Positions 62,501 to 64,000 of a stretch of 64,000 nucleotides of DNA are shown here, one piece after another. The position numbers were made by a program, and so were the translations under genes. The notes under the pieces are model-generated. The model was not told the origin of the DNA, did not search any database, and saw only the letters and a program-made list of their open reading frames with translations. Where the stretch lies: assembly GCA_013397455.1 (NCBI GenBank), contig VYZB01000241.1, positions 35,057 to 99,056 on the forward strand, in the 5' to 3' direction. Numbering within the stretch: the first letter of the stretch is position 1; every line of letters starts with the position of its first letter. This stretch comes from Crotophaga sulcirostris (lineage: Eukaryota > Chordata > Aves > Cuculiformes > Crotophagidae).

Positions 62501-64000
62501 TCTTATTTTTTCTTTAGAACTCTTAGATTTAAACATTCCCAAGACAGTAATATCTCTATACAAAAGTTTATTGAAAATACAGCATAGCTCATCCCCCATG
62601 TCATAATATTCACTAAGATGAGTGAAAAATGGAAAGCAAGCAAATTATTTTCTTCTTTAATATTTTACTCATGGCAGTATGCTGCTGAGTCTTATTTCTT
62701 CCAAATTGAAAGGTAATTTCTTCCCTTTCTTGGGAGGAAAGCAGAGATAATCAATGTTGCTTAAGAAAACACCAAACTTTAGAATATGGATTGCCTTAAG
62801 TTCATCTTATATAAATAAATCTTATATAAATCAACCTGTTAAAAATAACAAAATTAATCCTATCATTGTCATATAACTCTGCTTTGAAAGGCAAGTCAAT
62901 AATGTGTATTAAGTACATTGTACTGCTCAACAGTACTCAGAGAAATCTTCTCGGCCAAATGTTGTGTGAGGGTAACAGCCTATCAAGTTCTCATGGACAC
63001 TCATAACGCATGAAGGCCCAAAGGTCAACGGGTCATGAGAATAAAGTGCTACCAACCTGAAGAGTAGAGCTACTGCATCTGTGAACAAGTTCCCAAGAAC
63101 AGCTTGGTGCATGAGTGGCTGGAGGTCATGAGGGCATGAGAATTTGGGCGGTTCCTGCACAGTGAAGTCCACCCCTAGAGGTCACCAACTCCACTCTAAC
63201 TAGGGCTCATATAACCACATATTACAATTAGATTAGCTCTTCAGCAATGTTAGGGCGTCAAAAAAGACTCAACATATCACTGCTGCCTACAAATGCCATC
63301 TCTTGAAAAGTAAGACATTTAATGGCTATCGTGCAACCATATGTCTCTAAAATAGACAACGTAATTTTCCCAAGTTTCAGGATGTGTAAGCCCCGAATGC
63401 ATCATTGAATAGCCCAAGTATTACTGATCTGCGCAAGAAAAATTAAACACTCAACAACAAAAATCTCGTCAAGCAGATGCCTTTTTTCCTCCCCTTAATT
63501 GTTTGCTTCATCATTTTCTTGTACAACAAGTATAACTGAACTACCCGAAAATATTACCAAGAGTTAAAGACTAATTAGCACAATTTGAAAAAGACTTGGG
63601 TTAGAGAGTTGAAATTTTCCTACCATATAAATACATCCATATATATATTCTTAGCTTAAGGACAAAAAGACATCACCTAGTATTTTTCAGGAAACCCAAG
63701 CTAAAATATAGACAATATAGACATATGAGTATATAAATAAGCAAGAAAATATTTCTGAGAATATGCCAGAGTGAATGTCTGGTGAAATGTACAGATGTAC
63801 AACTAACATGGATGCCATATAAAATGGAAGAATTAGAAATATAAGAATTTAATTTGAAGGTAAGAACTTTTAGGAGATCATGAATATGGTATAAAAGAAG
63901 AAAGCATTCCTTTTACTAAGGAAAGAGATATTTTTTATTCATGGAGAATGCAATAGAGGACACATATATTTAAATAGAGTTCATATGGATGGGTCCATTT
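59597..64000. other. AT-rich non-coding sequence
   Basis: No gene or dispersed repeat recognised to the end of the window. The longest frame is 146 codons on the plus strand (61251-61691). It runs through a T12 tract encoding Phe repeats and has no known motif, so it is probably chance. A 118-codon minus-strand frame (61859-62215) is equally unremarkable. Confidence 0.6.

Noticed and set aside
1..64000. CRISPR arrays, bacterial operons, phage or plasmid genes
   Set aside because: There are no regularly spaced repeats, no dense coding on either strand, and CR1 retrotransposons mark the DNA as avian nuclear sequence.
1..64000. tRNA, rRNA or snRNA genes
   Set aside because: I saw no convincing A/B boxes with cloverleaf pairing and no rRNA-like stretch while reading. 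A tRNAscan-SE or Infernal run would be decisive.

Overview
The window looks like a piece of a bird nuclear chromosome. The DNA is visibly AT-rich, has no operon-like coding density, and contains five or more remnants of CR1 non-LTR retrotransposons. Their 3' ends carry the typical avian ATCATAGAAT-type terminal repeat and the conserved text downstream of it, and there are few other dispersed repeats. I could not determine the species. No exon of a gene family I recognise is present, so the window is best read as intergenic 'gene desert' or a very long intron.

Layout: 1-1.5 kb is unique AT-rich sequence. A 0.1 kb CR1 tail (1502-1600) and a 0.95 kb 5'-truncated CR1 (1883-2827) follow, both on the minus strand. 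The larger one carries a broken reverse-transcriptase C-terminus and a possible 13-bp target-site duplication. 2.8-8.4 kb is unique. A third CR1 tail of a different type lies at 8456-8705 (minus). 8.7-22.9 kb is unique sequence with short tandem repeats, two neat inverted repeats, a 15-base run of N and one doubtful LTR-like start near 19.29 kb. An old plus-strand CR1 lies at about 22.98-23.48 kb. A single N at 24590 and a TTA microsatellite at about 24.8 kb follow. 25-38.5 kb is unique. A more GC-rich block at 38.56-39.13 kb leads into a TATA-like box and a possible two-exon short reading frame (39.1-40.0 kb). A hAT-like foldback element is suggested at 44.96-45.11 kb. 47-53 kb holds two minus-strand exon-like segments that I cannot confirm. 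The best-preserved CR1 (about 58.69-59.55 kb, minus) has 199 open codons behind an in-frame stop. The remainder to 64 kb is unique AT-rich sequence.

No genes can be shown to act together here. The only coding sequences I can identify with confidence are dead CR1 reverse-transcriptase remnants. I did not find a novel system. The strongest untested lead is the 39.1-40.0 kb spliced micro-ORF model, and the conserved-looking non-coding stretches need cross-species alignment.
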